Shown piece by piece: positions 63,444 to 64,000 of a stretch of DNA of 64,000 nucleotides (positions are counted from its first letter, which is position 1; every line of letters starts with the position of its first letter). Both the position numbers and the translations under genes were made by a program. Where the stretch lies: NCBI GenBank assembly GCA_000151295.1, contig GG745332.1, forward strand, positions 1,379,391-1,443,390, given 5' to 3'. Under the pieces are notes generated by a model. The model ran no database searches and was not told where the DNA came from. It saw nothing but the letters and a program-made list of their open reading frames with translations. The DNA comes from Allomyces macrogynus ATCC 38327 (taxonomy: Eukaryota > Blastocladiomycota > Blastocladiomycetes > Blastocladiales > Blastocladiaceae).

Positions 63444-64000
63444 TCATCGCGTCTTGGCCGCATCCTCCATCTCCACGCCATCATGCTCTGCACTGTCCAC
63501 CCGATCATGCTCCCCGACCGGTCCTGGATCCAGCGCGATCCGCCTTGTCATGAGCCGCCACAGCGTAACCGCATACAACGCCATGATCCAGGCCAGCGGC
63601 GACGCGACGACCGCGACCCCACCGTAGAACGTCGCCATCATCCCTAGATTATAGACATGGTACACGGCGAGCGCCGCAACCCCCGCGCGCACCGACCGCC
63701 ACAAATGGATCGGCCTTGCGCGCCGCGGATTATGCCGCGAATAGAGCAAGTGCGGCGCGACATACGTCGACACGTACCCATTGAACGGCACGACCACGTT
63801 CCAGATGGTGAACATTGCGTAGACCCAGGTATCGGCAATCGGGTGCCACGTGTCGTGCACCCACGCGCCGTACACGTAGAACGCGTCGAGCGTCCATCGC
63901 GCCGACCACGAATCGGAGGCGGTCGCGGCCTGCGTCGCATCCGACGCTGACGGGTCTGGCGCGTCAAAGACGAGGTGGCCCACGAGCATCGGGAGCGCGA
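63444..64000 (-). CDS. Membrane protein, 5' end beyond window
   Basis: The C-terminal ~180 residues are visible. TM-like spans: WVYAMFTIWNVVVPFNGYVS, RAGVAALAVYHVYNLGMMAT, VVASPLAWIMALYAVTLWRL. The tail is acidic (DSAEHDGVEMEDAAKTR). The first visible ATG at 63989 is probably internal because the frame stays open to the window edge. Aromatic-rich loops (YGAWVHDTWHPIADTW) suggest a polytopic enzyme or transporter; not identified. Confidence 0.55.
   Translation of the reverse strand, partial: ALPMLVGHLVFDAPDPSASDATQAATASDSWSARWTLDAFYVYGAWVHDTWHPIADTWVYAMFTIWNVVVPFNGYVSTYVAPHLLYSRHNPRRARPIHLWRSVRAGVAALAVYHVYNLGMMATFYGGVAVVASPLAWIMALYAVTLWRLMTRRIALDPGPVGEHDRVDSAEHDGVEMEDAAKTR

Overview
The window looks like nuclear DNA of a flagellated, early-diverging fungus, most likely a blastocladiomycete such as Allomyces. 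The basis is GC-rich, CpG-rich DNA, spliceosomal introns of about 50-140 bp with GT..AG ends, fungal-type genes (mitochondrial 5-aminolevulinate synthase, a Kre9/Knh1-like GPI wall protein, a Nam8-like RNA-binding protein), and centriole/cilium genes that most fungi lack (a PLK4 kinase with cryptic polo boxes, a CEP131-like coiled-coil protein). The species is an inference. No rRNA, CRISPR array or bacterial operon was seen. There is one 409-base assembly gap (43456-43864).

Layout. 1-8.3 kb: partial Nam8-like three-RRM gene (-), J-domain protein (-), B-type cyclin (+), ALA synthase HEM1 (+). 8.6-13.0 kb: a CpG desert holding decayed genes, including a recognisable UHRF1-like fragment (ubiquitin-like end, PHD, start of SRA) and an ankyrin-like remnant. 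13.7-25.2 kb: PLK4 (+), a polytopic membrane protein with RPESPM repeats (-), a 1.2-kb repeat-bearing spacer, a neurochondrin-like gene (-), a small coiled-coil protein (+), a four-helix MARVEL-like membrane protein (+). 25.8-42.6 kb: a mitochondrial-type hypothetical (-), a long coiled-coil protein with a C-terminal membrane anchor (+), the Kre9-like protein (-), a hypothetical (+), CEP131-like (-), a hypothetical (+), a 724-aa membrane-anchored protein (-), a signal peptide-TM-SH3 protein (+).

42.9-64 kb: a uroporphyrinogen decarboxylase C-terminal fragment beside the gap, a gapped Q/P-rich gene (-), ribosomal protein uL2/RPL8 (+), a short-chain dehydrogenase (-), the SSU-processome protein UTP5/WDR43 (+), homocysteine S-methyltransferase (-), a small Myb/SANT protein (+), a Kelch-BTB protein (+), two hypotheticals (-), a broken 2OG-Fe(II) oxygenase (-), a DUF1624/HGSNAT-like membrane acyltransferase (+), mitochondrial ribosomal protein mL40 (-), a second TM-SH3 protein (-), and a partial membrane protein at the right edge (-).

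Themes: two heme-pathway genes (first step HEM1 and a HEM12 fragment), two centriole factors, two ribosome-biogenesis/translation loci, and paired TM-SH3 proteins. Several genes have reading-frame breaks at homopolymers. These look like consensus errors rather than real mutations, except in the CpG desert and at the 2OG oxygenase locus, where real decay is more likely. Because the DNA is GC-rich, many long antisense ORFs are shadows and are left out.
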